NCBI RefSeq assembly: GCF_013085545.1 | Contig: NZ_CP039543.1 | Span: 3,999,322-4,063,321, forward strand | Length of the DNA stretch: 64,000 nucleotides | Direction of reading: 5' to 3' | Source of the DNA: Oceanidesulfovibrio marinus | Lineage (GTDB): Bacteria; Desulfobacterota; Desulfovibrionia; Desulfovibrionales; Desulfovibrionaceae | Shown here: positions 7,564 through 16,720 of the stretch, piece by piece | Layout of the letters: every line of letters begins with the position of its first letter | How positions within the stretch are numbered: position 1 is the stretch's first letter | Program-made: the position numbers and the translations under genes | The notes under the pieces: generated by a model | What the model saw: only the letters and a program-made list of their open reading frames with translations | The model's database searches: none | What the model was told of the DNA's origin: nothing

Positions 7564-9740
7564 TGGCCATCGGCATCAATTCCCTCCTGGATATGGGCAA
7601 GTGGGCCCTGTTCGGCAACCAGGCTGCCATCGCCACAACCGGCAGCAACATCTCCAATGTCCACACCGAGGGCTACAGCCGTCGCGAGGTCCGGTTCGAC
7701 GAGGCGTACTCCATCGACTACCGGCCCGGCCAGATCGGCACCGGTGTGGTCGCCTCCGAGGTGATCCGCCACTTCGACGAGTTCGTGGAGATGCAGTACG
7801 TGGGCAAAAACGCCGACCAGAGCCGGTTCGAGGCGCTGTGGGCCAACCTGCAGGGCGTGGACAACCTCTTCGACGAATCGGTCGCGGACGGTCTTGGCGC
7901 ATCCATCGACAAGTTTTTCCAGGACTGGCAGGACCTCTCGCTCCGTGCGGAAGACCCCTCCACGCGCGAGCAACTCCTCTCTGACAGCTACAAGCTCATT
8001 TCGCTCATGCGCAACATGGACAGCGATCTGTCTGCCATGCAGAAGCAGGCCGAAGACCAGATCCAGAGCGAAGTGAACGAGGTCAACGACCTGCTCAAGC
8101 GCATCGCGGATATCAACAAGCAGATCGACATCCACGACGTGCCGGGGTCGAACAACGCCAACCAGCTGTACGACGAGCGCGCGCTCCTGGTCCGCAAACT
8201 CTCAGAGAAGATCGACATCCGCTTCGCCAACCAGGGTTCCCCGGAGTTCACCCAGACCAACCAGGTGGAGATGGGCGCCGGCACGGACTTCGCCATCATG
8301 ACCGAGGCCGGCCAGACTCTGGTCCACGGCTCGGATTACTACGAGATCAAGTTCGAAGGCCCCCGCGCCATGCAGAGCCTCATCCCGTCGTCCAACTTCG
8401 ACGGTGATATCGAGTTTTCCGGCTCCTCTGATTTCGAGTACACCGTGGAGGTGATTCGCGGCGGCCAGGTCTCCAACGCCTCGGGCGCCGGCACGGCCCA
8501 GTTCCGCGTCTCTCTGGATGGCGGCCAGACCTGGCTCAAGGGCGCTGACGGCAAGGAAAAGATTTTCTACGCCCGGCCCGAAGGCGGCAAGATCGGCGCC
8601 GGCGACCTGGAGATCTGGTTCGAAAACGCGACCCAGGACCTCGAAGCGGGCGACAAGTTTTCCATCATGCCGCGCAGCGGCGTGTACTGGTACCAGAACA
8701 CCTCCAGCTTCATGAACATCTCCCCGCAGATTCGCGGGGACGGCTCCGACGATCCCAGGCGGCTCCAGGGCGGCTCTGTCACCGGGCTCATGAACTTTGT
8801 GGGATACGTGGGCCAGTACCGCGACAAGCTCGACGGTCTGGTCAAGAGCATGGTCTGGAACGTGAACCGCCTGCACAGCCAGGGCACCGGACTGAACCCG
8901 GTCTCCCAGGCCACGGGAACCTACTCCGTGAGCGATCCCAATGTTGCGCTGGGCAGCGATTCCTCTGGCCTGCCCATGAGGGATTTCCTGGGCTCCAACG
9001 CCGGCAACGTCACCCTCTACGTGTATGACGAGTCCACAGGCGAGCTCGTCAGCGGCGGCGGTGGCAACCCGGTCTTCGGCCCCCTGGACTTCGACACGGC
9101 CACTCCCGGCATCCAGAACTTCGATCCCAACGTGCATTCCCTGCAGGATGTAGTGGATGCCATCGACAATACCTTCGGCCCCTATCTGGACGCCGAGATC
9201 GTGGACAACAAGCTGCGCATCAACGCGGCGGACGGCTACGATTTCGCCTTTGGCGCGGATACCTCCGGCCTGATGGCGGCCCTGGGCGTGAACACCTTCT
9301 TTACCGGCTCCAACATGACCGATTTCGGCCTGAATGACGCCGTGATGTCCAACCCGGAGCAAATCAACGCCGGGCAGGTCAACGGCGCGTTCGAGGGCAA
9401 CGAGGGCGACAACGGCACAGCCCTGGCCATCGCCGCCCTGGCCACCAAGGCAGTCACCGTGGTCAGCTCCTTCGGCGTTTCCAATACGCAAACCCTGGGC
9501 GAGTACTACGGCAACGTCATGGCTCAGGTCGGCGCGGACACCTCCACCTGCAAGTTTACCTACGAGTACAACAGGGCCCTGGCGAGTGATCTGAACGATC
9601 GCCAGGAGCAGGTCGCAGGCGTGAACCTGGATGAAGAGATGGCCAATCTTATTAAATATCAGCATGCGTACCGCGCGGCGGCCAAGCTCGTCACCACCGC
9701 CGACGAGATGCTGCAGACCGTGCTCGGACTCAAGCAATAG
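7563..9740 (+). CDS. flgK: Flagellar hook-associated protein 1 FlgK
   Basis: FlgK is the first hook-filament junction protein. The 725-residue product starts with SLLDMGKWALFGNQAAIATT and GSNISNVHTEGYSRREVRF, typical of FlgK, and ends with a heptad helix containing VNLDEEMANLIKYQHAYRAA. It is longer than E. coli FlgK (about 550 residues). The extra length is mid-protein: around 8402-8695 a module with FRVSLDGGQTWLKG, and around 9010-9300 a segment resembling flagellin-hook IN repeats. The ribosome-binding site GGGAGG lies within flgN. It is probably exported with FlgN and capped by FlgL. Confidence 0.95.
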   Translation: MAIGINSLLDMGKWALFGNQAAIATTGSNISNVHTEGYSRREVRFDEAYSIDYRPGQIGTGVVASEVIRHFDEFVEMQYVGKNADQSRFEALWANLQGVDNLFDESVADGLGASIDKFFQDWQDLSLRAEDPSTREQLLSDSYKLISLMRNMDSDLSAMQKQAEDQIQSEVNEVNDLLKRIADINKQIDIHDVPGSNNANQLYDERALLVRKLSEKIDIRFANQGSPEFTQTNQVEMGAGTDFAIMTEAGQTLVHGSDYYEIKFEGPRAMQSLIPSSNFDGDIEFSGSSDFEYTVEVIRGGQVSNASGAGTAQFRVSLDGGQTWLKGADGKEKIFYARPEGGKIGAGDLEIWFENATQDLEAGDKFSIMPRSGVYWYQNTSSFMNISPQIRGDGSDDPRRLQGGSVTGLMNFVGYVGQYRDKLDGLVKSMVWNVNRLHSQGTGLNPVSQATGTYSVSDPNVALGSDSSGLPMRDFLGSNAGNVTLYVYDESTGELVSGGGGNPVFGPLDFDTATPGIQNFDPNVHSLQDVVDAIDNTFGPYLDAEIVDNKLRINAADGYDFAFGADTSGLMAALGVNTFFTGSNMTDFGLNDAVMSNPEQINAGQVNGAFEGNEGDNGTALAIAALATKAVTVVSSFGVSNTQTLGEYYGNVMAQVGADTSTCKFTYEYNRALASDLNDRQEQVAGVNLDEEMANLIKYQHAYRAAAKLVTTADEMLQTVLGLKQ

Positions 9741-9758
9741 CGGGCAGGAGAAGACGTC

Positions 9759-11294
9759 ATGGCATACATGAGAGTCTCCCAGCTGAACCTGTACTCGAAC
9801 TTCATCAGCAACATGAATCGGACGCTGACCGATTACATGGACTTGAACATACAGGCCTCCAGCCAGAAGCGTATCAACGCGCCGTCGGACGACCCGGCAG
9901 GCGCGGCGCGGGTTCGCGCCTACCGTGCGGAGCTCTCCCGGCTGGGGCAGTACCGGGAGAATGTGAGCACCGCCCGCGGATGGCTGGGACAGGCGGACAG
10001 CACCCTGCTGCAGGCCAACACCGTGCTCACCCGTTGCAAGGCACTGGCCGAGCAGGCCGCCACCGGCACCATGAGCAAGGACAACCGCGAGCAGGTCGGG
10101 TTCGAGCTCCGCGAGCTGTTCAACCAGCTCATCACGCTTTCCAACTCGGAGTTCGAGGGCAAGCACATCTTCGCCGGTCACAAGACCAACGATAGCGCCT
10201 TCGAGGCTGGTCTGGCCGTGACCACCAACGACGCCAATCTTTCCAGCACCGCCTTCTCCATTACCGGTGCGCGCGACTACACCACCGTGGTCCAGTTTCT
10301 GGACAGCGGCACAGTGGGCGGCGGCGCCGACCTCGACTACCGCTACTCCACGGACGGCGGCGACACCTGGACCGACGCGACCCTGGCCGCGGGCGACACC
10401 GTGCTGGACCTGGGCGGCGTGCAGGTGACCATGGAGAACGGCGCTGCCGTGACCGCGGTGGACACCGACCAGATGGACGAGTCCGAGAACAATGGCTCCT
10501 GGCTCTGGGTGCGGCCCACAGCCGTGTACAAGGGAGACGACAAGGACGCCATCGAGGTGGACCACTATGGCGATAGCCCGCTGGCGTTCACGGCCGACGG
10601 GCAGTTCAATGAAGATGTCTACGTGCGTATCGACAGCGCCACAGACCTCGGCTCCAGGATCGAGTACTCCTACAGCCTGGACGGCGGCGCCACCTGGAAG
10701 ACCGGCAACAGCGTGTCCAACGCCGCCACTCCGGACGGCGCGACGCTTGTCCTGCCCGGCGGCACCCTGGATCTGGCCTCCAACGGCGGCAACACCCTGA
10801 GCGCAGGCGACCAGTTCATCGTCCGACCGCGCCGTGCGGACATAGATTTCGAGATTTCTCCGGGCGAACGGATCGCCGTGAACGCCGTGGGCAAGGACGT
10901 GTTCGGCGGCGTGTATTACGAGCCTTTCGCCTCCAACGCCACGCCTGCCATGAACGGCGATGCGAGCAACATCTTCGAAACCGTGGGCAAGCTGGTGGGC
11001 TATGTGGAGTCCAACAACCAGTCCGGCATACAGGAAGCGCTGGAGGACCTGACAGTCGCCAGCGAGCACCTGCTGACCCAGGCGGCACGCGTAGGTGGCA
11101 AGGAAAACCGCCTGGACGTTGCGGACAGCGTGCTCTCCAGCCTGGAGCTGAACCGCACGGAGCAGCTCTCGGACGTGGAGGACGTGGACGTAACCGAGCT
11201 GATGACCAAGCTCGCCCAGCAGCAGATCATCTACCAGAGCGTGCTCAAGTCCTCCTCGCAGATACTGCAGATGAGTCTGGTCAACTACATTTAG
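9759..11294 (+). CDS. flgL: Flagellar hook-associated protein 3 FlgL
   Basis: FlgL joins FlgK to the filament. The N-terminus (residues 1-140) shows flagellin-like helices with MRVSQLNLYSNFISNMN and SQKRINAPSDDPAGAARVRA. The C-terminus (about 420-511) is the matching helix with LGGKENRLDVADSVLS-type residues and ending QILQMSLVNYI. At 511 residues it exceeds the usual length of about 300-400. The extra part is two related modules, RYSTDGGDTWTD (near 10340) and SYSLDGGATWKTG (near 10670), also seen once in FlgK. It is the last gene of the operon, 18 bases after flgK. Confidence 0.94.
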   Translation: MAYMRVSQLNLYSNFISNMNRTLTDYMDLNIQASSQKRINAPSDDPAGAARVRAYRAELSRLGQYRENVSTARGWLGQADSTLLQANTVLTRCKALAEQAATGTMSKDNREQVGFELRELFNQLITLSNSEFEGKHIFAGHKTNDSAFEAGLAVTTNDANLSSTAFSITGARDYTTVVQFLDSGTVGGGADLDYRYSTDGGDTWTDATLAAGDTVLDLGGVQVTMENGAAVTAVDTDQMDESENNGSWLWVRPTAVYKGDDKDAIEVDHYGDSPLAFTADGQFNEDVYVRIDSATDLGSRIEYSYSLDGGATWKTGNSVSNAATPDGATLVLPGGTLDLASNGGNTLSAGDQFIVRPRRADIDFEISPGERIAVNAVGKDVFGGVYYEPFASNATPAMNGDASNIFETVGKLVGYVESNNQSGIQEALEDLTVASEHLLTQAARVGGKENRLDVADSVLSSLELNRTEQLSDVEDVDVTELMTKLAQQQIIYQSVLKSSSQILQMSLVNYI

Positions 11295-11532
11295 GACAGA
11301 CGAATTCTGCACGGGGGGGGAGGGCGCTTGTGCGCTTTCCCGAAGCAATAGCAAGTTGTTTCAGATGGGAGCCGTGCCTCAAGGCGAAAATGCGCTAGAC
11401 GCGGGTGGTCCCTCTTGGGTACACTCATAATTTCCGGGCGCGTGCGATCCGGAAACCTGCATGTTGCAGATCGCGGTGCACCGCACGCCGCGCGCAGATG
11501 ATGGAAACCACAGGAATCGGCTTACATATTCC

Positions 11533-11772
11533 ATGCTTATTCTGACCCGCAGACCGGGCGAAAGCCTTTACCTCGGCGACGACATCAAAGTCACGGTGCT
11601 CAGCGTGCAGGGCAAGCAGATCAAGCTTGGCCTGGAGGTGCCCCGGGACATGACTGTCTACCGCGAGGAGGTGTATCTGCGGGTGCAGGAGCAGAACCAG
11701 GACGCACTCGGCGCCTCGGATGAGGACGTCTTTGCGGTGACTTCGCTATGGCAGCCAACCAAGAAAAAGTGA
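11533..11772 (+). CDS. csrA: Carbon storage regulator CsrA
   Basis: CsrA is a small RNA-binding dimer that represses translation, including that of flagellin in several lineages. The 79-residue product is a textbook match: [20 protein letters not shown], then [20 protein letters not shown] and a basic/acidic tail. The ATG at 11533 gives the invariant MLILTRR start; an upstream ATG at 11461 has no family support. No strong Shine-Dalgarno site is visible before it. About 240 bases separate it from flgL, so it probably has its own promoter. It overlaps fliW by 25 bases. Confidence 0.95.
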   Translation: MLILTRRPGESLYLGDDIKVTVLSVQGKQIKLGLEVPRDMTVYREEVYLRVQEQNQDALGASDEDVFAVTSLWQPTKKK

Positions 11773-12209
11773 TTGAGACGCGCATGGGCGAGCGCACCGT
11801 GGATCTGTCCAAGGTGCTGCACTTCCCGCGCGGGCTTATCGGGTTCGAGAACCGCAAGGAGTTCGTCCTCCTGCAGCTCCAGGAGGACTCGCCGTTCCTC
11901 ATGTTGCAGGCGATGGACGATCCCGGCGTGGGTCTCATGGTCGCAGACCCCTTCAGCTTCACCACGGACTACGAGATCAAGGTGGCCGACGCGGAGCAGA
12001 AGCTCCTGCAGGTGGAGGACCCCTCGCAGGTTGCGGTGCTGGTCACCGTGACCATCCCCAGCGGCGCGCCGGAGCGCACAGCCCTGAACCTGAGCGGTCC
12101 CATCCTGGTGAACTACGGGGCGCGCATCGGCCTGCAGGTTCCCCAGGTGGACACCAAGTATCCGTCCAAGCTCTTCCTCAGCGACCTGCTCAACGCGCAA
12201 AAAAAGTAG
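11748..12209 (+). CDS. fliW: Flagellar assembly factor FliW
   Basis: FliW binds CsrA, and flagellin competes for FliW, forming a partner switch that couples flagellin translation to secretion. The 153-residue product has the family start [20 protein letters not shown], then [13 protein letters not shown], and [18 protein letters not shown] before the C-terminal tail. It overlaps the csrA reading frame by 25 bases, so the two partners are made from one message and are likely translationally coupled. A strong rho-independent terminator follows at 12235. Confidence 0.95.
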   Translation: MAANQEKVIETRMGERTVDLSKVLHFPRGLIGFENRKEFVLLQLQEDSPFLMLQAMDDPGVGLMVADPFSFTTDYEIKVADAEQKLLQVEDPSQVAVLVTVTIPSGAPERTALNLSGPILVNYGARIGLQVPQVDTKYPSKLFLSDLLNAQKK

Positions 12210-12234
12210 CCCGTCGCTGCTCCACGCATCTTCC

Positions 12235-12263
12235 GACCCCGCTTCCAGGCGGGGTCTTTTTTT
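12235..12263 (+). terminator. Rho-independent terminator after fliW
   Basis: An 8-bp stem GACCCCGC/GCGGGGTC with a six-base loop is followed by seven T residues. It ends the csrA-fliW unit. Confidence 0.9.
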
Positions 12264-12351
12264 GTGGGCGAGGGCAGGGGGACCGCCTTGCTCCACCAGG
12301 CAAGCCTGGAGGCTACGCTCCAGGCGCGGAAGTCCTGCGTTCGGAATACGA

Positions 12352-12377
12352 AAAACCCCACGCAAGGCGGGGTTTCG
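12352..12377 (-). terminator. Rho-independent terminator after the chemoreceptor gene
   Basis: Read on the minus strand, an AAACCCC/GGGGTTT stem with a nine-base loop runs into TTTTT. It lies about 50 bases past the stop of the minus-strand chemoreceptor gene. Confidence 0.75.
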
Positions 12378-12426
12378 TATCAGAAGCACCTGCTGCAGAT
12401 CCTGGCGGACCCTTGGTCTATGCAGC

Positions 12427-14691
12427 TCAGTAGCGGGTGAAGTCGCGCGTATCGGCCATGCCGGCTCCATCGTGACCGGCTGGCAGGGCAAGACGCGGTA
12501 TCTCGCGCGGGGCGCGCACCTTGAAGTAGCTGGTGATCTCCTCCAGCTGCCGGGCCTGGGCGGCCAGCTCTTCCGAGGTGGAGGCCATCTCCTCGGCGGC
12601 CGAGGCGTTCTGCTGTACGACCTGGTCAAGCTGCTGGATGCTCGCATTGACCTGCGAGGCCCCGGCGTCCTGCTCGGAGGTGGCGGCGCTTATCTCCTGG
12701 ATGAGCTGCGCCGTGCGCTGGATGTCCGGCACCATGCCGGCGAGCATGCGGCCGGCCTTCTCGGCCACGTCCACGCTGGAGCCCGTGAGCTCCATGATCT
12801 CGGCCGCGGCCACGCCGCTACGTTCGGCCAGCTTGCGCACCTCGGCGGCCACCACGGCGAAGCCCTTGCCCGCCTCGCCTGCGCGGGCCGCCTCGATGGC
12901 CGCGTTGAGCGCCAAGAGGTTGGTCTGCCGGGCGATCTCCTCGATGATGGAGATCTTCTCCGCGATGCTGCGCATGGCCTCTACGGTCCGGGAGACGGAC
13001 TCCCCGCCACGTTCGGCCTCGTCCGCAGCCTTGGCGGCCAGCGTCTCTGTTTCTTTGGCATTCTTCGCATTCTGGCGGATGTTGGCGGTCATCTGCTCCA
13101 TGGAGGAGGAGATTTCCTCCACGCTGGCGGCCTGCTCGGTCGCGCCTTTGGAGAGCGTCTCGGCCGTGGCGGCCAGCTCCTCGGCCCCACCGTTGACGTT
13201 GCGTACGCTGCCCTGGGTGTCGATGATCAGGCCGCGCAGCCGTTCGCCAAAGGTGTTCACCGAGGAGCCCAGGTCGTTGATCTCGTGGCCGGCCCCGCGT
13301 TTGAACACCTTGCAGTCCCGGCAGTCCGCGCCCTTGAGCACCTTGGGGCAGGATGGCGTGGCGTTGAAGGACCCGGCCTCGATCCAGCAGTAGGCGTCCT
13401 TGCCGAATGACGGGCACTCGTCCTTGCCGCAGCCCATGATCTCGGAGCAGGGCATGGCCTTGCCCATGGAAACGCGGTCCGCCTCCAGGTTGCCCAGGTT
13501 GTACTGTTTGAGCACCTCGGTGACGTGGGCCAGGGGGCGCGTGATGGAGCGCGAGAGCAGGTAGCAGATGAGCGCGCTGAGCAGGAACACGGCCGCGCCG
13601 GCCGCGATGATCCATAAAAGGATGCTGTCCATGGAGCGGGTCACGGTGGCGGCCGTGGCCTCGAACTCCGCATGCGGCGCCGCCGTCAGCATCATCCAGT
13701 CCCAGGGTTTGTAGTAGACCACGCCGCCGAGCATCTCGCGGGGAGCGCTCCCAGGCGTGTTCCGCGTATACGCCACGGTGACGGCCTCGCCCGCCGGCGC
13801 CTCTTTGGCGCGATCAAAGGCATTGGCAAGGGCGGCGCGGCCCTCGGCATCGGCATTGTCCAGAATGTTGGAGCCGACGCTTCCTGCGTCGGAGCTGATG
13901 ATCACGGTTCCCTGGTCATCACCGGACCCTTTGACCACGAACGCCCGGCCGGTAAGGCCGGTCTTCATGCCAGCCACGGCAGCGCGCAGGGATGGGGCGC
14001 GGTCCATGGCCAGGCCCACGTACAGGGCGCCGATGATGCGGCCGCCGTTGTCGCGGATGGGCTCGTAATGGGTAAGGAACCAGGAGCCGACGATGTTGGC
14101 CACGCCGCGGTAGGCGTTGCCCGCCACGATGGCCCGGGCCACGGGGGAGTCGGCGGGGATGTACGTGCCCACAGCGCGCTTGCCGCCATCGGTGACGATG
14201 TTGGTGGCCACGCGCAGCAGGTCGCCTTGTTCGGTCATCCTCTGGAACACGGTGCAGGTCACGTCCATGTGCTCCTGCACGTCGTCCACAAAGGGTGTGG
14301 GCTCCCTCGTGTCGGCGTTGCGGCCCAGCCACTGATTGCCCAGGTACATGGCCGGCAGGGTGACGGACGAGGCGCTCTGCGTCTTCTGGTTCACGGCGTT
14401 CCATGAGACGTCGCGTCCGCCTTGGGAAAAGCTGCCCTGGAGCCCGGCCATGGCGCGGGCCGCGTTGCTGGCGGACTCGAGCTGGCCGCGCAAGAGCTCG
14501 TCCCCCAGGGCGATAGTGCGCTCCATATCCGAAGCGGCGCGTTTCAGCTCATGGCGCGCCTGCTCCTCGAACGAATCCTGGAGCGTACTGCCGAGAACGC
14601 CGCCGCGCCAGAGCAGGACGGCGACGACGCAGATGATGGTGAGGGCGACAACTCCGACTCCGGTAGCCATGACCTTTGTTCCGACCTTCAT
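12427..14691 (-). CDS. Methyl-accepting chemotaxis protein with Cache sensor and two-CW-type cysteine region
   Basis: This 754-residue transmembrane chemoreceptor has a first membrane helix at about residues 9-28. A large periplasmic sensor of the Cache type follows (about 35-340, with [12 protein letters not shown] and a final [14 protein letters not shown]). The second membrane helix is at about 350-375, then a HAMP linker. About residues 412-464 form a cysteine-rich stretch ([29 protein letters not shown]) matching the so-called two-CW pattern; its ligand is not known to me. The C-terminal signalling domain contains the tip [20 protein letters not shown]. The short basic tail shows no obvious CheR-binding pentapeptide. 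Confidence 0.93.
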   Translation of the reverse strand: MKVGTKVMATGVGVVALTIICVVAVLLWRGGVLGSTLQDSFEEQARHELKRAASDMERTIALGDELLRGQLESASNAARAMAGLQGSFSQGGRDVSWNAVNQKTQSASSVTLPAMYLGNQWLGRNADTREPTPFVDDVQEHMDVTCTVFQRMTEQGDLLRVATNIVTDGGKRAVGTYIPADSPVARAIVAGNAYRGVANIVGSWFLTHYEPIRDNGGRIIGALYVGLAMDRAPSLRAAVAGMKTGLTGRAFVVKGSGDDQGTVIISSDAGSVGSNILDNADAEGRAALANAFDRAKEAPAGEAVTVAYTRNTPGSAPREMLGGVVYYKPWDWMMLTAAPHAEFEATAATVTRSMDSILLWIIAAGAAVFLLSALICYLLSRSITRPLAHVTEVLKQYNLGNLEADRVSMGKAMPCSEIMGCGKDECPSFGKDAYCWIEAGSFNATPSCPKVLKGADCRDCKVFKRGAGHEINDLGSSVNTFGERLRGLIIDTQGSVRNVNGGAEELAATAETLSKGATEQAASVEEISSSMEQMTANIRQNAKNAKETETLAAKAADEAERGGESVSRTVEAMRSIAEKISIIEEIARQTNLLALNAAIEAARAGEAGKGFAVVAAEVRKLAERSGVAAAEIMELTGSSVDVAEKAGRMLAGMVPDIQRTAQLIQEISAATSEQDAGASQVNASIQQLDQVVQQNASAAEEMASTSEELAAQARQLEEITSYFKVRAPREIPRLALPAGHDGAGMADTRDFTRY

Positions 14692-14753
14692 AGGCAGCCG
14701 TCCTTCGGATTCGAGAATTAAGCAAGAAAGGGAAAATACTATAGAAAGCGCTT

Positions 14754-14783
14754 ATTATTCTGTGCGTTGAGTAGCAATATCAA
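14754..14783 (-). promoter_or_regulatory. Candidate sigma-70 promoter of the chemoreceptor gene
   Basis: The minus strand reads TTGATA (14778-14783), an 18-base spacer and AATAAT (14754-14759), about 60 bases upstream of the start codon in an AT-rich stretch. No sigma-28 or sigma-54 match was seen here. Confidence 0.35.
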
Positions 14784-14920
14784 CCCGTGGTCGTCAAGAA
14801 TTACGGGAGGTTTCGTAAAAAGGGTGCTCTGCTGGGTTGGGCGAGATAACAGTGCTGAATTGCACAGAAAATTCAAGGCAGGGTGAGAAGGGCGGGCCGG
14901 ACAGGTCTAGCCGGCGGACG

Positions 14921-14946
14921 AAAAAAGCCCCTGCTGGGGCAGGGGC
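14921..14946 (-). terminator. Rho-independent terminator after flgM
   Basis: On the minus strand, GCCCCTG and CAGGGGC form a 7-bp stem with a six-base loop, followed by TTTTTT. It lies 35 bases past the flgM stop. Confidence 0.88.
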
Positions 14947-14980
14947 CTGGTTCCGGATACGGTGGGGCACGGGCGCACCC

Positions 14981-15292
14981 CTAGCTGAAGAAGTCGAGAT
15001 CTTCCTTGACGATGTTCTCGGCAATCTTGCGCGTATTGATCTCGTACTCGCCGGCTTCGATCCTCGCCTTGATCTCGGCAACCTTGTCGTGCCGGATGTC
15101 GGACGCACTGCTTGCGGCGGAGTACGCCTCGGTACGCAGCTGCGCCTCGTCCGAGATGGAGACCTTGTCTCCGCGGGCTGACGAGCTTCCGGCGTCGGAC
15201 TCCCGCTGGCTCTTAAGCTTATCGCTGCGTGTCTTCTCGAGCTTTGATTGATCGTACGGTCCCAGACCACTCAATACTTTCTTGATGTCCAT
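14981..15292 (-). CDS. flgM: Anti-sigma-28 factor FlgM
   Basis: FlgM holds sigma-28 (FliA) until the hook is complete and FlgM is exported. The 103-residue product has the family layout: a low-complexity, probably disordered N-terminal half and a C-terminal helical half with SDIRHDKVAEIKARIEAGEY followed by IAENIVKEDLDFF, the sigma-binding signature. The KVSISDEAQLR segment is also typical. The ATG at 15290-15292 has GGGGGAGG just upstream. It follows a conserved 136-residue gene by 30 bases and is ended by a clear terminator. Confidence 0.9.
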   Translation of the reverse strand: MDIKKVLSGLGPYDQSKLEKTRSDKLKSQRESDAGSSSARGDKVSISDEAQLRTEAYSAASSASDIRHDKVAEIKARIEAGEYEINTRKIAENIVKEDLDFFS

Positions 15293-15322
15293 AGTGTACC
15301 TCCCCCAGAAGGTCACATCCAG

Positions 15323-15733
15323 TTACAGCATGGTGTCGTCCACCTTGTCCAGGGTGACTTGCCACAGCCGATTCAAGATGCGGATTTTTTCTTCCGGCGA
15401 GACCTCCATTGGTCCGCCTTTAGTTTCCTTGAATATCTGCAAGTCCTGTTCCGAAGGTGGAAACGCGAACGTCAGTTGGTTTCCGAACTCGTTGTTCAGT
15501 CGCTCCTTGATTTCATTTACCACGGGGTTGTCCGTGCCGGACATGATCAGGTTCTCCACAATCTCCCGGGCGATGCGCTCCACCAGGTGGCGGCGCTTCA
15601 CTTCCGGGGGAATGGGCTCTTCTACAGAGCCTGCGCCGAGGGCCCGCCGATACCGGGCCAACCGCCGCGCGGTGACAAGCTGCTTGTCGTAGCCGCGAAG
15701 CATGTTGCGCATGTAGAACGATTGCATGGTCAT
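15323..15733 (-). CDS. Conserved hypothetical protein encoded upstream of flgM
   Basis: The 136-residue protein has no domain I can name. It is basic at the N-terminus (MQSFYMRNMLRGYDKQLVTA, then RRLARYRRAL), predicted to be helical, with a central KRRHLVERIAREIVENLIMS stretch and an acidic C-terminus. No signal peptide or membrane helix is present. From memory, a similar gene sits beside flgM in Desulfovibrio genomes (the DVU0524-type gene of D. vulgaris), so a role in late flagellar regulation or secretion is plausible but inferred only from position. Two starts exist two codons apart (15733 and 15727). Confidence 0.7.
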   Translation of the reverse strand: MTMQSFYMRNMLRGYDKQLVTARRLARYRRALGAGSVEEPIPPEVKRRHLVERIAREIVENLIMSGTDNPVVNEIKERLNNEFGNQLTFAFPPSEQDLQIFKETKGGPMEVSPEEKIRILNRLWQVTLDKVDDTML

Positions 15734-15977
15734 GACAATTTTACCCCTTCACGTATGCATATCGACCACTTCATGGCTTGACTTTAGGGAATGGCGGAAA
15801 AAAATGTTAAGAAATATTACCGAGTTAAGCGTCAATAAAATATCACACCATAACGTACGAAAATTCTTGGACCTTGCACGGGAAGTCGGAGCATGCCACT
15901 TTATGAGCGCTGGTTTTCCGACAGGGACGCGATTCTGCACCCCGGACGCCGAAAAAAATTCTGGAGACTATTGTATA

Positions 15978-16640
15978 ATGACGCATCCCGAAGCCATTGT
16001 CGAGGGGGCCCCCTCGTTCATTCTCGCCTCGGCCTCGCCGCGGCGCAACGAGCTCCTTGCCTCGGTGGGGCTCGATTTTACGGTAATTCCCTCCACGGCC
16101 GAGGAGCCGCCGCCACTAGCCGGGGAAACTCCGGAGGAGTACGCCACACGCATGGCCGTGCTCAAGGCGCGGGAGGTGGCCGCGCGGAATCCGGGCCGGC
16201 TTATCCTGGCCGCGGATACCGTGGTGGCGCTGGGCAACGCCATTCTGGGCAAGCCGGCGGACATGGCCCACGCCCTGCGCATGCTGGAAGGGTTGTGCGG
16301 AAAAAAGCACGCCACGGCAGAGGAGCGCGTGGCCGGAGTGCGCCGCCACGCCGTGACCACTGGCTGCTGCTGGCTGGACGGCCGGGCAATGGCGAAGGGG
16401 GGCGGCGCAGGAGAACCCGCGGCGCAGGAACAGTCCTTTGCCGTGACCACGCAGGTGCTCATGTCGCTCATGGACACGGCTGTGCTGGAACGCTACGTGG
16501 CCACGCGCGAAGCCATGGACAAGGCCGGGGGCTACGCCATCCAGGGAAAAGCCGGGTTCATGGTTCGCGCCATCGACGGTTCCTATTCCAACGTCGTGGG
16601 CCTACCACTGGCCGAGGTGGTGGAAGCTTTGGTGGATTGA
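15978..16640 (+). CDS. maf: Maf-family nucleotide pyrophosphatase
   Basis: Maf proteins hydrolyse non-canonical or selected nucleoside triphosphates and have been linked to septum formation. The 220-residue product shows FILASASPRRNELLASVGL at the N-terminus, the nucleotide-binding motif, then AADTVVALGNAILGKPADMA and a C-terminal GYAIQGKAGFMVRAIDGSYS with NVVGLPL. An Ala/Gly-rich insertion (about residues 135-150) is unusual. The ATG at 15978 with GGAG 11 bases upstream gives the family start; the frame is open further upstream without similarity. It is divergent from the flgM pair. Confidence 0.92.
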   Translation: MTHPEAIVEGAPSFILASASPRRNELLASVGLDFTVIPSTAEEPPPLAGETPEEYATRMAVLKAREVAARNPGRLILAADTVVALGNAILGKPADMAHALRMLEGLCGKKHATAEERVAGVRRHAVTTGCCWLDGRAMAKGGGAGEPAAQEQSFAVTTQVLMSLMDTAVLERYVATREAMDKAGGYAIQGKAGFMVRAIDGSYSNVVGLPLAEVVEALVD

Positions 16641-16720
16641 GGAGTATCCAGATAATTGGATAATTTCGGATATGATCCTTGGGATCCCGCCCATGGCAAA
16701 TCCAAGAGAAGGGGTCAGAA

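Noticed and set aside
8202-11354. Very long minus-strand open frame of 1050 codons opposite flgK and flgL
   Set aside because: Its composition is His/Val/Gly/Ala-rich without domain motifs, it lies fully antisense to two clear flagellar genes, and it is a GC-driven shadow frame.
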